Shown in pieces: positions 28,053-36,975 of a stretch of 64,000 bases of DNA. Under the pieces are notes generated by a model. That model saw nothing but the letters and a program-made list of their open reading frames with translations. It was not told where the DNA came from and did not search any database. The stretch is taken from positions 120,556 through 184,555 of the forward strand of contig CALIKQ010000006.1 in NCBI GenBank assembly GCA_938017975.1, given 5' to 3'. This stretch comes from an uncultured Pseudomonadales bacterium. Lineage in GTDB: Bacteria; Pseudomonadota; Gammaproteobacteria; Pseudomonadales; Azotimanducaceae. Both the position numbers and the translations under genes were made by a program. The stretch's first letter is position 1; every line of letters begins with the position of its first letter.

Positions 28053-28320
28053 TGTTCACTCCTAGCATCGTGTCGAGCCCACCCTCGCGCTCCAGTTGAT
28101 AAAGCTCGTCACAACCACCCACGTGTTGATCTCTAATCCAAATTTGCGGCACGGTTCGTTGTCCAGACAATCGCTGCATGATCTGTCGTTGCTCGGCATC
28201 ATGATCCACCGCGATTTCATGGTAGGCGACTTTTTTAGCCTCCAGCAGCATTTTGGCACGCACACAAAATGGGCAAAAGCGGGTGGTATAGAGTGTCACT
28301 ATGGGCAACGCTTCATTCAC
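28045..28320 (-). CDS. grxC: Glutaredoxin 3
   Basis: The 91-residue protein reduces disulfides with glutathione. It starts after a short extension with VTLYTTRFCPFC, the active-site dithiol being C16-P-F-C19, and has TVPQIWIRDQHVGGCDEL with the cis-proline and the glutathione-binding GGCDEL. It sits between the rhodanese gene and secB. Confidence 0.95.
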   Translation of the reverse strand: MNEALPIVTLYTTRFCPFCVRAKMLLEAKKVAYHEIAVDHDAEQRQIMQRLSGQRTVPQIWIRDQHVGGCDELYQLEREGGLDTMLGVNND

Positions 28321-28329
28321 AGTATCGAC

Positions 28330-28743
28330 CTATTTAACCATTGGTAAATTTGAGCCTGTCCACTCAGTCATACCCCCTGATAGACGCTTTACATCCGAAA
28401 AGCCGGCTGCTAATAGCTTGCCGCCAACCGCACTTGAATGCTGACCCATTTTACAGACCAGTACGACGGGACGTTCTTTGTACTGATTGAGTTCCTCAAT
28501 TCTGTTAGCAAAGTTGCCGTAAGGCAGATTAATCGCGCTCGCAATATGTCCCGTTGAAAACTCTTTTTTATCCCTCAGGTCAACGATGACGGCGTCCGCT
28601 TTGTTCACTAACCTGACCAAGGTCTGGGCATTGATCGACTCCCCGCCTTTTTTTCGTTCAGTCACAATGAGGGCAATCACGAGGGTGATAAATAGACCCA
28701 CCAAAATAGGATGGTTGCCAATAAATTCGAAAACCTGTTGCAA
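28330..28743 (-). CDS. Membrane-anchored rhodanese-like protein
   Basis: The 137-residue protein has one N-terminal membrane helix (about residues 10-26) followed by a cytoplasmic rhodanese domain with IVDLRDKKEFSTGHI and the active-site loop VCKMGQHSSAVGG, cysteine present. It matches the YibN type found next to grxC and secB in gammaproteobacteria. Sulfur-transfer activity is inferred; the biological partner is not known from the sequence. Confidence 0.92.
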   Translation of the reverse strand: MQQVFEFIGNHPILVGLFITLVIALIVTERKKGGESINAQTLVRLVNKADAVIVDLRDKKEFSTGHIASAINLPYGNFANRIEELNQYKERPVVLVCKMGQHSSAVGGKLLAAGFSDVKRLSGGMTEWTGSNLPMVK

Positions 28744-28872
28744 AACGTTTGTGCCCTTTCACTGTTCCGGCGCCGATTATACACCTTGAACGAGAGCGGC
28801 ACTAACTACCCCGCAGTTTTATCAAGACGTCAATCCCGTTAAACTCAACCTTTCCTCAAATAAATCGACCAA

Positions 28873-30429
28873 ATGTCTACGGCGCCCACCACCACTCTCA
28901 TCGTACTCGACGGTTTCGGCCATCGATCTGACCCAACCGACAACGCTGTAGCTCAGGCTGCAACGCCCTTTTTGGACGAGACCTACGCGCAGTCCGCACA
29001 CACGCTGATCTCAGGATCGGGTTTAGATGTCGGGCTCCCCTCAGGTCAAATGGGCAATTCTGAAGTAGGCCACATGAATTTAGGCGCAGGTCGAGTCGTC
29101 CATCAGGACTTTACTCGGATCAATCAAGCGATCGAGGATCAAAGTTTTTTCTCTAATCCAGTCCTCGTCAACGGCTTCGATGATCTCGCTAAAACCGGAT
29201 GCACCCTGCATGTTCTCGGACTGCTCTCCCCAGGAGGCGTCCACAGCCATGAGGACCATCTCAATGCTGTTGTATCACTGGCAGCTGAGCGGGGGATCAA
29301 AAAAATAGAGATTCACGGGTTTCTCGATGGCCGCGACGTCCCGCCAAAATCGGCGGCCGCCTCCATTACCCAACTCGAGGCACACTGCGAGGAAATTGGC
29401 ATCGGCCGTTTAGCGACCCTTTGTGGCCGTTATTTTGCGATGGATAGAGATCAACGTTGGGAGCGAACCAAGCAAGCTTTTGATCTGATTTATGAGGGCC
29501 AAGCGCCGAATCGGTTTGAATCAGCGCATGCCGCATTGGAGGCGGCCTATCAACGCGGAGAGACCGATGAATTCGTTGTACCCACAGTCATTGGAACCGA
29601 TCAGACTGCAGTCGGAGTCCGCAAGGGTGATCAAATTATTTTTATTAATTTTCGCTCGGATCGCGCAAGGGCTATTTCCGAGGCTTTTACCCAAGCGCAC
29701 TTTGATAAATTCGAGCGCCCAGAATGCCCTGCCCTTTCCCGCTTTGTCACCTTCACGCAATATTCCGATACGCTCAATGTTCCTTGCGCTTTCCCTCCCG
29801 AAGTCATCCACAACGGGCTCGGTGAATATCTGGCACAACTTGGGCTTAGACAATTGCGTATCGCAGAGACCGAGAAGTATGCCCATGTCACGTTCTTTTT
29901 TTCATGCGGTCGTGAAGCCCCATACCCGCTGGAAGATCGAATCTTGATCCCATCACCCGACGTTGCAACCTACGATCTCGCGCCGGAGATGAGCGCTCAG
30001 GCGGTAACCGATCAGCTGTGCAAAGCCATACGATCCGGAGACTATGCTTTTATTGTTTGTAATTTTGCCAACGGCGACATGGTGGGTCATACCGGCAATC
30101 TAAGTGCCGCAATTAAAGCAGTCGAGACCCTAGACTCATGCCTACGGCAAGTCGCTGAAGCGACTGAAGATTCAGGTGGCCAGATGCTGATCACGGCCGA
30201 TCATGGCAATTGCGAACAAATGTCGGATCCCAGCACGGGCCAGCCCCACACCGCGCACACCAGCGAGGAAGTGCCTCTCATCTATATGGGGTCTAAAGAG
30301 GTCGCGTTTAAAGACGGCGGCGTGCTGAGCGATATTGCGCCGACGGTTCTAGCGCTGATGGACCTGCCCCAGCCCAAAGATATGCTCGGTCGATCTTTGA
30401 TCTCTAACCTCAAACGGCAATCGACTTGA
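28873..30429 (+). CDS. gpmI: 2,3-bisphosphoglycerate-independent phosphoglycerate mutase
   Basis: The enzyme interconverts 3- and 2-phosphoglycerate in glycolysis using two metal ions. The 518-residue protein has LIVLDGFGHR with the first metal Asp, the phosphoserine loop LPSGQMGNSEVGH, DGRDVPPKSA, and C-terminal metal motifs NFANGDMVGHTG and ADHGNCEQM. Length is normal. The envC start overlaps its stop. Confidence 0.97.
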   Translation: MSTAPTTTLIVLDGFGHRSDPTDNAVAQAATPFLDETYAQSAHTLISGSGLDVGLPSGQMGNSEVGHMNLGAGRVVHQDFTRINQAIEDQSFFSNPVLVNGFDDLAKTGCTLHVLGLLSPGGVHSHEDHLNAVVSLAAERGIKKIEIHGFLDGRDVPPKSAAASITQLEAHCEEIGIGRLATLCGRYFAMDRDQRWERTKQAFDLIYEGQAPNRFESAHAALEAAYQRGETDEFVVPTVIGTDQTAVGVRKGDQIIFINFRSDRARAISEAFTQAHFDKFERPECPALSRFVTFTQYSDTLNVPCAFPPEVIHNGLGEYLAQLGLRQLRIAETEKYAHVTFFFSCGREAPYPLEDRILIPSPDVATYDLAPEMSAQAVTDQLCKAIRSGDYAFIVCNFANGDMVGHTGNLSAAIKAVETLDSCLRQVAEATEDSGGQMLITADHGNCEQMSDPSTGQPHTAHTSEEVPLIYMGSKEVAFKDGGVLSDIAPTVLALMDLPQPKDMLGRSLISNLKRQST

Positions 30430-31625
30430 GCCTTCTGAGCGCCTGGCGAACTTATGGCAGGCAAGCGTTTATCAAGGCCATTATGCTCTGCAGCGCTTTG
30501 AGTGCTTTCGCCGCACCAGCTGAGCCTGACGAAGCGGCCCTTGAAGCTGAGTTGATCGAGCTCAAAGCGGTTCTTCAGCGGGTCGCCGTTGAGCAAAGTC
30601 TGTTGCGTGATCAACGCGATGACAAAACCCAGTCAATCAGAGATCTCGATCAAGAAATCGCTGCCATTGTAAAAACCCAGCGCGCCGCCGAGCGCAATGC
30701 CCGCAAGGCCCAAACTCAAATCGAGATGCTCACCGAGCATCAAGAGACTTTAATCGACCGTCGCGATGCCCAAAAATCGCTGATTCGGGAACACATCATC
30801 GCAGCCAGCCGACTCGGAGAAACTGGCCTATTAAAGGTCCTACTCAATCAAGAGGACCCTAATCAATTATCTCGAATCTCGGAATATTATCGCTACTTGT
30901 CAAAAGCACGCATGCGACAGGTCTCTGAATTCGAACATACACTGGCGGAACTGGCTCAAAATGAGCTCGCGCTCATCGAGGAATCAAGCGCCTTTGAAAA
31001 AGCCGCCGATGAAATTGCACTGGCATCAGAGACGCTTGCAGAGCGGCGTTCTGAACTTTCTGGCGCGCGAGCATCTCTTGACGCCCAGTATGCGACCTCA
31101 AAAGCCCGAACCAATGTCCTTGAGCGTGATGCGCTCAATTTAAAAACCTTGCTCGAGCAGATCAGACGTAATCTCATTGAATTTCCGAGCACCCTTGATT
31201 TTCAATCCATCAAAAGCCGAAAAGGTGAACTCCCGTTACCTTTAACTGGCAACATTCGTCATCGCTTTGGCGATCGACGCTTTCAAAACAAAGTTCGATG
31301 GGACGGTCTCGTAATCGACGCACCTTCAGGCACCAAAGTGACCGCAGTCCATTACGGGCGAGTTGTCTTTGCGGACTGGCTTCGCGGATTCGGCCTTATG
31401 GTCATTCTTCGTCATAGTGACGGATTCATGAGTCTCTATGGCCATAATCAGGTAATCTATCTGGAAGTCGGAGATTGGGTACTCGCCGGCCAGACCATAG
31501 CAGAAGTGGGGCAAAGCGGCGGGCAGGCGGCACCGAGTACCTATTTCGAAATTCGGGATCAAGGTCAACCGGTGGACCCGCTGATTTGGTGTAATACAAA
31601 GGCAATGCCCGGCCGTAAGGGATAA
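30426..31625 (+). CDS. envC: Murein hydrolase activator EnvC (degenerate M23 protein)
   Basis: EnvC activates the amidases AmiA/AmiB at the septum from the periplasm. The 399-residue product starts with TTG overlapping the gpmI stop, has a hydrophobic signal region ending near SAFAAPA, a long coiled coil (about residues 35-265) and a C-terminal LytM/M23 domain. In the LytM domain the first zinc motif reads WDGLVID where HxxxD is expected, and the later HxH region reads TYFEIR. The metal ligands are therefore lost, as in the non-catalytic E. coli EnvC. Confidence 0.93.
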   Translation: MSLLSAWRTYGRQAFIKAIMLCSALSAFAAPAEPDEAALEAELIELKAVLQRVAVEQSLLRDQRDDKTQSIRDLDQEIAAIVKTQRAAERNARKAQTQIEMLTEHQETLIDRRDAQKSLIREHIIAASRLGETGLLKVLLNQEDPNQLSRISEYYRYLSKARMRQVSEFEHTLAELAQNELALIEESSAFEKAADEIALASETLAERRSELSGARASLDAQYATSKARTNVLERDALNLKTLLEQIRRNLIEFPSTLDFQSIKSRKGELPLPLTGNIRHRFGDRRFQNKVRWDGLVIDAPSGTKVTAVHYGRVVFADWLRGFGLMVILRHSDGFMSLYGHNQVIYLEVGDWVLAGQTIAEVGQSGGQAAPSTYFEIRDQGQPVDPLIWCNTKAMPGRKG

Positions 31626-31662
31626 TGACCCGTACACTCGCGTCTGCCCTAAGGATTTAGCG

Positions 31663-33168
31663 ATGAACCAACGATTGATTATCATGCTTTTACTACTTGC
31701 TGCCAGTAGCCTGGCGGTCGGCGAAACGAAAGCTTCAGACGCGCCTGCCGCTGCGACTCCCGCCGCGGCAGAGGCTGCGCGCGGAGAGCCTTCAGCGAAT
31801 AAAGAGCCTTCAGCGAATAAAGAGCCCTCAGCGAATCGAGAGCCCTCAGCGAATAAAGAGCCTTCAGCAGATAATAAGCCTTCAACGGATGGAACAGCTT
31901 CAGACGATGAGGCAGTCTCCGCAAAGCGCGAGGCTCTAAAAAATCCGGCTTCGACTATGGGTCAGTTACCTCTTGAAGAACTCAGGATTTTTGCTGAGGC
32001 ATTCGACCGAATCTCTAAAGCCTATGTCGAGGAAGTCGATGACAAGACACTGCTTAACAACGCGATCAGGGGATTACTTGATCAATTGGATCCGCACTCT
32101 GCGTTTTTAGATTCAAAGACTTTCGAGCGGCTTCAGGAAAGCACCACTGGAAACTATGGTGGCCTTGGCATCGAGATAGGAACCGAAGAAGGTCTTATTA
32201 AGGTCGTTACCCCGATCGATGACACCCCAGCGGCAAAAGCAGGCATTCTGCCGGGAGACCTCATTGTACAGATCGAAGGCCAATCTATTCGAAGTATGGG
32301 CGTTAGCGAAGCCGTTGAGATTATGCGCGGCGCGCCCGGAAGCTCAGTGACGCTCAGCGTGGTTCGTCAAGGTGAGCCTAATCCCATCGAGATCACGTTG
32401 ACCCGCGAAGTGATCAACATCGCAAGTGTTCGACAGCGTCTACTAGAACCCTATTTTGGTTATATCAGGGTTGCTCAGTTTCAAGCTGATACGGGGTCAG
32501 AGGTCGCAACAGCGATCGAAAAGCTGGAATCAGAGACACCGCTTAAAGGACTGATCATCGACCTTAGGAACAATCCTGGAGGAGTCCTACAGGCTGCCGT
32601 CGCGCTTTCTGATCTCTTTATTCGTGAAGGCCTGATTGTCTACACAGAAGGCCGATTAGAGAATGCGGCCATAAAGTATCGCGCCAGCGACAAAAGTGTC
32701 CTTGAGGGCGTGCCTCTTGTGATTTTGGTGAACGAGGGGTCAGCATCAGCGTCAGAGATTGTGGCTGGAGCGCTTCAGGATCACGGTAGGGCCATCATCA
32801 TGGGCACTCGAACCTTTGGTAAAGGCTCGGTACAAACCGTGCTGCAATTGACCAGCGACAAGGCAATTAAGCTCACCACGGCGCTCTACTTCACGCCCTT
32901 GGGTCGCTCGATTCAAGCCGAGGGAATCGCGCCAGATCTTTGGATTGACCGGTCGACGGTAACAAAGATTAAATCGAATCCATTTCGGCTGAAGGAAAAA
33001 GATCTCCCGGGCCACTTAAATGCGCCGACCACCGAGCAAGGATTGGAAGAAAACTCAGCGCAGCCAGAGGCTGCTTTTGCCAATGATTTCCAGCTGCGCG
33101 AAGCGCTGACCCTCCTGAAGGGTATCAATATTCTCTCAGACAAAAACAAATCAACCGACACGCTCTGA
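31663..33168 (+). CDS. ctpA: Carboxy-terminal processing protease (S41), CtpA-like, with inserted repeat tract
   Basis: Proteases of this family cleave periplasmic proteins near their C-termini, among them cell-wall endopeptidases. The 501-residue product has a signal peptide (about residues 1-20) and a low-complexity Ala/Pro/Ser/Glu linker with a tandem six-residue repeat (residues 42-77). A PDZ domain follows (about 155-225), then the protease domain with GSASASEI and FGKGSVQT. The inferred catalytic dyad is S362 and K387, 25 residues apart as in Prc. It follows envC as in Pseudomonas and is convergent with hisA. Confidence 0.94.
   Translation: MNQRLIIMLLLLAASSLAVGETKASDAPAAATPAAAEAARGEPSANKEPSANKEPSANREPSANKEPSADNKPSTDGTASDDEAVSAKREALKNPASTMGQLPLEELRIFAEAFDRISKAYVEEVDDKTLLNNAIRGLLDQLDPHSAFLDSKTFERLQESTTGNYGGLGIEIGTEEGLIKVVTPIDDTPAAKAGILPGDLIVQIEGQSIRSMGVSEAVEIMRGAPGSSVTLSVVRQGEPNPIEITLTREVINIASVRQRLLEPYFGYIRVAQFQADTGSEVATAIEKLESETPLKGLIIDLRNNPGGVLQAAVALSDLFIREGLIVYTEGRLENAAIKYRASDKSVLEGVPLVILVNEGSASASEIVAGALQDHGRAIIMGTRTFGKGSVQTVLQLTSDKAIKLTTALYFTPLGRSIQAEGIAPDLWIDRSTVTKIKSNPFRLKEKDLPGHLNAPTTEQGLEENSAQPEAAFANDFQLREALTLLKGINILSDKNKSTDTL
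31786..31893 (+). repeat. Six-unit 18-bp tandem repeat inside ctpA
   Basis: Six consecutive 18-bp units follow the pattern GAGCCTTCAGCGAATAAA. Units 1 and 2 are identical; units 3 and 4 differ by few bases; units 5 and 6 are diverged. The unit encodes EPSANK, so the reading frame is kept. Near-identity of the first four copies suggests recent slippage and likely length variation between strains. Confidence 0.93.
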
Positions 33169-33171
33169 GGG

Positions 33172-33915
33172 TTATCGGCCCGCCGTCAGAGCAAAGGCCT
33201 CCTTAAGATCGAGGGTGCCCTCATAGATTGCGCGACCGGTGATGACGCCTTGAATACCACCCGTGTCACGCTCAGGTAACGCAGCCAGTTGCGCAATGTC
33301 CGACAATTGATTCACGCCTCCGGAGGCAATGATCGGCAAAGACACCGCATCAGACAGCGCAACCGTGCCTTCAAAATTGATGCCCTCCATCATTCCGTCT
33401 CTACTGATGTCGGTATAAATGATCGCCGACACGCCGTCATTTTCGAACCGTTTCGCCAACTCAACCACCGAATAATCCGTCACACTCTTCCAACCCTGAA
33501 TGGCCACTTTGCCATCAAGGCCATCTAGACCAATGATCATCGTTCCAGGAAAACGCCGGGTCATGTCTCCGACGAATCCTGGATCCTGAACCGCTTTGGT
33601 ACCCAAAACCAAATAATCAACACCGGCTTCAAGATAGGACTCTATAATCGCTTGTGAGCGAATGCCGCCCCCCAACTGCAAGGTCAGATCAGGAAACTGA
33701 GCAGCAATCTCGTTGACAATATCTCTGCTGACGCTTGCGCCTTCAAGCGCACCATCAAGGTCAACAATGTGCAGACGAGAGGCTCCAGCGTCCACCCAGC
33801 GCTGGGCTGTCTCCAAGGGGTCCCGACTGTAGACCGTAGAGGCATCAAATCGGCCTTGTTTGAGGTTCACAACGGCGCCATCTTTTAGATCGATGGCCGG
33901 AATCACCGTAAGCAC
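33172..33915 (-). CDS. hisA: Phosphoribosylformimino-5-aminoimidazole carboxamide ribotide isomerase
   Basis: HisA performs the Amadori-type isomerisation in histidine synthesis. The 247-residue TIM barrel starts at GTG directly after the hisB stop and shows VIPAIDLKDGAVVNLKQG, LQLGGGIRS, IIGLDGLDGKVAIQGW, YTDISRDGMMEG and IIASGGVN. Both phosphate loops and the catalytic aspartates are present. In relatives hisH lies between hisB and hisA; here it is missing. Confidence 0.96.
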   Translation of the reverse strand: MLTVIPAIDLKDGAVVNLKQGRFDASTVYSRDPLETAQRWVDAGASRLHIVDLDGALEGASVSRDIVNEIAAQFPDLTLQLGGGIRSQAIIESYLEAGVDYLVLGTKAVQDPGFVGDMTRRFPGTMIIGLDGLDGKVAIQGWKSVTDYSVVELAKRFENDGVSAIIYTDISRDGMMEGINFEGTVALSDAVSLPIIASGGVNQLSDIAQLAALPERDTGGIQGVITGRAIYEGTLDLKEAFALTAGR

Positions 33916-34503
33916 TCAGAGCACGCCTTTTGTGGAGGGCAACTGGTCCTTCATCCGATCGTCAACCTCGAGCGCCATTCTGAGGGCACGTCCAAACGCC
34001 TTAAATACCGTTTCGATCTGGTGATGCGCATTGTCGCCCTCTAGATTATCGACATGGAGCGTGACCAGGGCATGGTTCACAAACCCCTGAAAGAACTCAT
34101 GAAACAAGTCAACGTCGAACTCGCCGACCTGAGCACGTTTGAACGGCACTCTAAAGCTGAGTCCAGGCCGCCCGGACAAATCAATCACTACCCGAGAAAG
34201 TGCTTCGTCCAACGGCACATAGGCATGACCATAGCGTCGAATGCCTTTCTTATCGCCAACGGCTTTTGTAAATGCCTGCCCGAACGCAATACCAATGTCT
34301 TCGACGGTATGATGGGCATCGATCTCAAGATCGCCGGTGGCCTCGACTTCCAGATCAATCATGCCGTGACGTGCAATCTGATCAAGCATGTGCTCCAGAA
34401 AGGGTAATCCCGTCGCGAAGTGCCGGTTCCCAGTCCCATCTAAATTCAATCGCACACTGATTTGGGTCTCTAGGGTATCTCGCTGAACCTCAGCCGTCCT
34501 CAT
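33916..34503 (-). CDS. hisB: Imidazoleglycerol-phosphate dehydratase
   Basis: The enzyme dehydrates imidazoleglycerol phosphate. The start at 34503 ([19 protein letters not shown]) gives 195 residues, the size of monofunctional HisB without the phosphatase domain found in E. coli. Both metal motifs are present: [14 protein letters not shown] and [16 protein letters not shown]. The open frame runs further upstream, but that stretch does not look like the family. Its stop is immediately followed by the hisA start. Confidence 0.96.
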   Translation of the reverse strand: MRTAEVQRDTLETQISVRLNLDGTGNRHFATGLPFLEHMLDQIARHGMIDLEVEATGDLEIDAHHTVEDIGIAFGQAFTKAVGDKKGIRRYGHAYVPLDEALSRVVIDLSGRPGLSFRVPFKRAQVGEFDVDLFHEFFQGFVNHALVTLHVDNLEGDNAHHQIETVFKAFGRALRMALEVDDRMKDQLPSTKGVL

Positions 34504-34546
34504 GTGATCTGCTCCGAGCCAAACCCAAATTATAGCACTGCGCCAC

Positions 34547-34933
34547 TTACAGCACCGCACCGTTTGGTAAATAGCGGTTATCGGTATGAGATTTGATCCA
34601 ACGCCTAAATTCTGGATCAAATTGATCCATGCGCTTGAGGCTAGCGACCAGGGCAATCACCGGACTAGTTTTACCGGCATCCCATCCAACCCAATCCCGT
34701 TCGGCCAAGGTAAAGAATCGAATCAACTGATGCTTGGCCTCGGCGTCTAGGTCCTCTGCGGACTGCCATAAGGCAGCCTCAGTTTTCATCCAAGATCGAT
34801 AGGCCTGAAAATCGCTGACATCCAAATCATCAAGGTTGTCCAACATTGCTTCTGGTAACAATTCGAGCAACGTTGAAAGCTGTGCCGTGGTCAATGGCAC
34901 CGCTGTGCTTGGTTTCCAAACTCCAATACTCAT
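34547..34933 (-). CDS. Small protein of unknown function
   Basis: From the ATG at 34933 the product is 128 residues ([16 protein letters not shown]). An open frame extends to 35008 but would cover the 3' part of the tRNA, so the shorter start is preferred. The protein is acidic and helical, with tryptophans spread along it and no membrane segment, cysteine cluster or motif I recognise. It lies between tRNA-Gly and hisB on the same strand. Function unknown. Confidence 0.65.
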   Translation of the reverse strand: MSIGVWKPSTAVPLTTAQLSTLLELLPEAMLDNLDDLDVSDFQAYRSWMKTEAALWQSAEDLDAEAKHQLIRFFTLAERDWVGWDAGKTSPVIALVASLKRMDQFDPEFRRWIKSHTDNRYLPNGAVL

Positions 34934-34975
34934 CAGCTGCCCTCTCCCTGCTGCGGCAAAAATACATTGGTAAAC

Positions 34976-35051
34976 TGGAGCGGGCGACGAGATTCGAACT
35001 CGCGACAACCAGCTTGGGAAGCTGGGACTCTACCAACTGAGCTACACCCGC
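34976..35051 (-). tRNA. tRNA-Gly (anticodon CCC)
   Basis: On the minus strand the 76 bases fold as a cloverleaf. The acceptor GCGGGTG pairs with CGCCCGC, followed by T and an encoded CCA. The D arm is GCTCAGTTGGTAGAGT, the anticodon stem CCAGC/GCTGG encloses loop TTCCCAA, and the T arm includes GTTCGAATC. Loop positions 34-36 are CCC, reading GGG glycine codons. It closely resembles E. coli glyU. Confidence 0.95.
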
Positions 35052-35152
35052 ACACCCTCATTTTGCCAGCATCGAGCAATGATGGCGAAACCTTTCTATC
35101 CATCGCCAATAAATCGCTGCAATATCATCATGATGATATCTGCCCAGAGCTC

Positions 35153-36040
35153 TTAAAACCCTGCCGACAGAACCATCACAATGCCTAAAAGCATCAACCC
35201 AATGCCCTGCCATTCCTTAACACTGGGTCGCTCAGCGAAGAAAAAATAAGCAATGAGCAAGGCAAAGATCAGCTCAACTTGACCAAGGGTTTTAACCACG
35301 GCCGCGCCTTCGAGGGTAAAGGCAGTAAACCAACCAATTGAACCAAGAACGCTGGTCAAACCAATAAAGCTGCTGAGTCGCCATTGCCGGGCCACCTGCT
35401 TGAGCTCAGCTGGTCTCTGCCAAGCAACGATCCCGAGACAAACCACTGTCTGTAGCACAACCATGCACAGCAGCGTGAAGCCAGCAGCCGAGATTGGTGA
35501 CGCTAACTGCAGACCTATACTGGCATCTCTGACCAACAGCGACGTCAGAGAGAAGGCAGTCGCAGCCACCAAGCCGATCAATGCGTCTTTACCCATCCAG
35601 CCGCCAACAGACACTGGCTTTGCATAGACTCGCAGCAGCCCCAGCGTCGATATAACCATTCCTGCCAGCGCGATCCACGCCAGCGACGCCGCAAAAAACA
35701 ATATCCCAAGAATCGCGGTGATCACAATTTCTAATCGAATTGTCGTGCTTCCAACGGCAAAACTACGAAGAGAGAAGAGGTAAACCAAAAGCATGGTTGC
35801 AATGATCTGGAGCAGACCAGCCGCAATAACCCTGACTACAAACCCTATGGTGACATGATCAACAATCGAAGGGTTCACAACAACAGCGCCATAGATCGCC
35901 ACAAATGGCAATCCAAAAAGATAGCGAACAAGCGTTGCGCTCCCTACTGATACTGTTTGATTCAGTGTTTTCTGGGCAGCGGTACGGACGGCTTGCATGA
36001 GCGCCGCCAACAACGTCCAGATCACAAAAGATTCAAGCAT
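35153..36040 (-). CDS. DMT-superfamily (EamA-type) membrane transporter
   Basis: The 295-residue protein is almost entirely hydrophobic with about ten predicted transmembrane helices in two halves, the EamA layout. The second half ends with GQVELIFALLIAYFFFAER and GIGLMLLGIVMVL, typical of the family. Substrate cannot be told; such proteins export amino acids or other metabolites. It stands alone, downstream ends facing tRNA-Gly. Confidence 0.85.
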   Translation of the reverse strand: MLESFVIWTLLAALMQAVRTAAQKTLNQTVSVGSATLVRYLFGLPFVAIYGAVVVNPSIVDHVTIGFVVRVIAAGLLQIIATMLLVYLFSLRSFAVGSTTIRLEIVITAILGILFFAASLAWIALAGMVISTLGLLRVYAKPVSVGGWMGKDALIGLVAATAFSLTSLLVRDASIGLQLASPISAAGFTLLCMVVLQTVVCLGIVAWQRPAELKQVARQWRLSSFIGLTSVLGSIGWFTAFTLEGAAVVKTLGQVELIFALLIAYFFFAERPSVKEWQGIGLMLLGIVMVLSAGF

Positions 36041-36400
36041 GCAGTCCCTCTGTTTCGCTCCAAATAAGCGGAAACCAAAGCGCCCACACTCAGAGAAAGG
36101 GCGCTAAGCTTTGGATCGCTTCTTTGCGCAGATCATCCTGATCAATTACAAAGGCAAAGCACCTCGCCTAATAGGATCTCTTGGCAGCAGGTTGGCCACT
36201 GGCCCCCGTAATTGCCAACGGACGCAAGAGGCCCGGTGCTATAAGCAATTGAGAAGCCAGCTTTGGCCTTCTTCGATGAACGGCACTTCTGCGGCTCGTC
36301 TTGCTAAGGGGAATCCCCATCGTGCTTTATCGAGGCTGAGCGCTTCTCAGCGCCGACCAAGCATTATCGCGCCGAGAAAGACTCTGCACTTAGGTATGCA
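36041..36400. other. Gene-free stretch of about 360 bp
   Basis: No convincing coding region was found in any frame. Open frames here lack a ribosome site, do not resemble proteins, or run into the peroxiredoxin gene in the opposite frame. A GCTGAG/CTCAGC hairpin lies near 36335-36351, downstream of the peroxiredoxin gene, and might end its transcript, but it has no T run. Confidence 0.55.
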
Positions 36401-36880
36401 TCACAGCGCTTCGAGTATCTTCTCGGCAGAGCTGACCTCAAATGCACCACCCTGCTCAGCATTCAAGACCGTGACCTTGCCATCTTCAGCAATCAAAGCG
36501 TAACGAGAAGAGCGATGCCCTAAACCAAAACCCGAACCGTCGAGGGTTAAGCCCATCGCTGTCGTGAATTCTCCATTACCGTCAGCGGCCATGACCAAAG
36601 CTTCCGCATTTTGGCTTTGACCCCAAGCACTCATCACAAAAGCGTCGTTAACACTCAAGCAAACAATGGCGTCAACACCCTTCGCTAAAATTTTATCCGC
36701 GTTCGCCACAAATCCTGGGAGGTGCGCAGCACTACAAGTTGGCGTAAACGCACCAGGAACAGCAAACAAAACCACTTTTTTACCCGCAAAAAACTCGCCC
36801 GTATTTAGATCTTCTGGTCCCTTTTCGCCCATTGTCTTGATTGTGACATTTGGGATCGAGTCCCCTACTGATACAGCCAT
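36401..36880 (-). CDS. Peroxiredoxin, Prx5 (AhpE/glutaredoxin-fusion type) family
   Basis: The enzyme reduces hydroperoxides with a reactive cysteine. A GGAG box stands six bases before the ATG at 36880, so this start is chosen over one four codons earlier; the product is 159 residues. The active-site segment reads VPGAFTPTCSAAHLPGF with the peroxidatic C49, and LTLDGSGFGLGHRSSRYALI is typical of Prx5. No second cysteine in the resolving position is obvious, so glutathione or glutaredoxin may complete the cycle. Confidence 0.93.
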   Translation of the reverse strand: MAVSVGDSIPNVTIKTMGEKGPEDLNTGEFFAGKKVVLFAVPGAFTPTCSAAHLPGFVANADKILAKGVDAIVCLSVNDAFVMSAWGQSQNAEALVMAADGNGEFTTAMGLTLDGSGFGLGHRSSRYALIAEDGKVTVLNAEQGGAFEVSSAEKILEAL

Positions 36881-36975
36881 TGAACACTCCATTATTGATA
36901 AGTTGTGAGTTCGCCCAGTCTCTAATGAACACAGCGCCAGTGCAAGTTGATTCGGCGAACTTCTCCAGCGGCGCT

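Noticed and set aside
31786..31893. Repeat tract considered as a CRISPR array
   Set aside because: The units are contiguous without spacers, keep a reading frame and lie inside ctpA.
34934..35008. Upstream extension of the 128-residue gene
   Set aside because: It would read through the 3' part of tRNA-Gly; the ATG at 34933 is sufficient.
34976..35051. tRNA-Gly as an integration site for a mobile element
   Set aside because: No integrase, no flanking direct repeat of the tRNA 3' end, and normal neighbours on both sides.
36111..36503. 130-codon plus-strand open frame before and into the peroxiredoxin gene
   Set aside because: It overlaps the peroxiredoxin in antisense and its composition (Arg/Ser-rich) is not protein-like.
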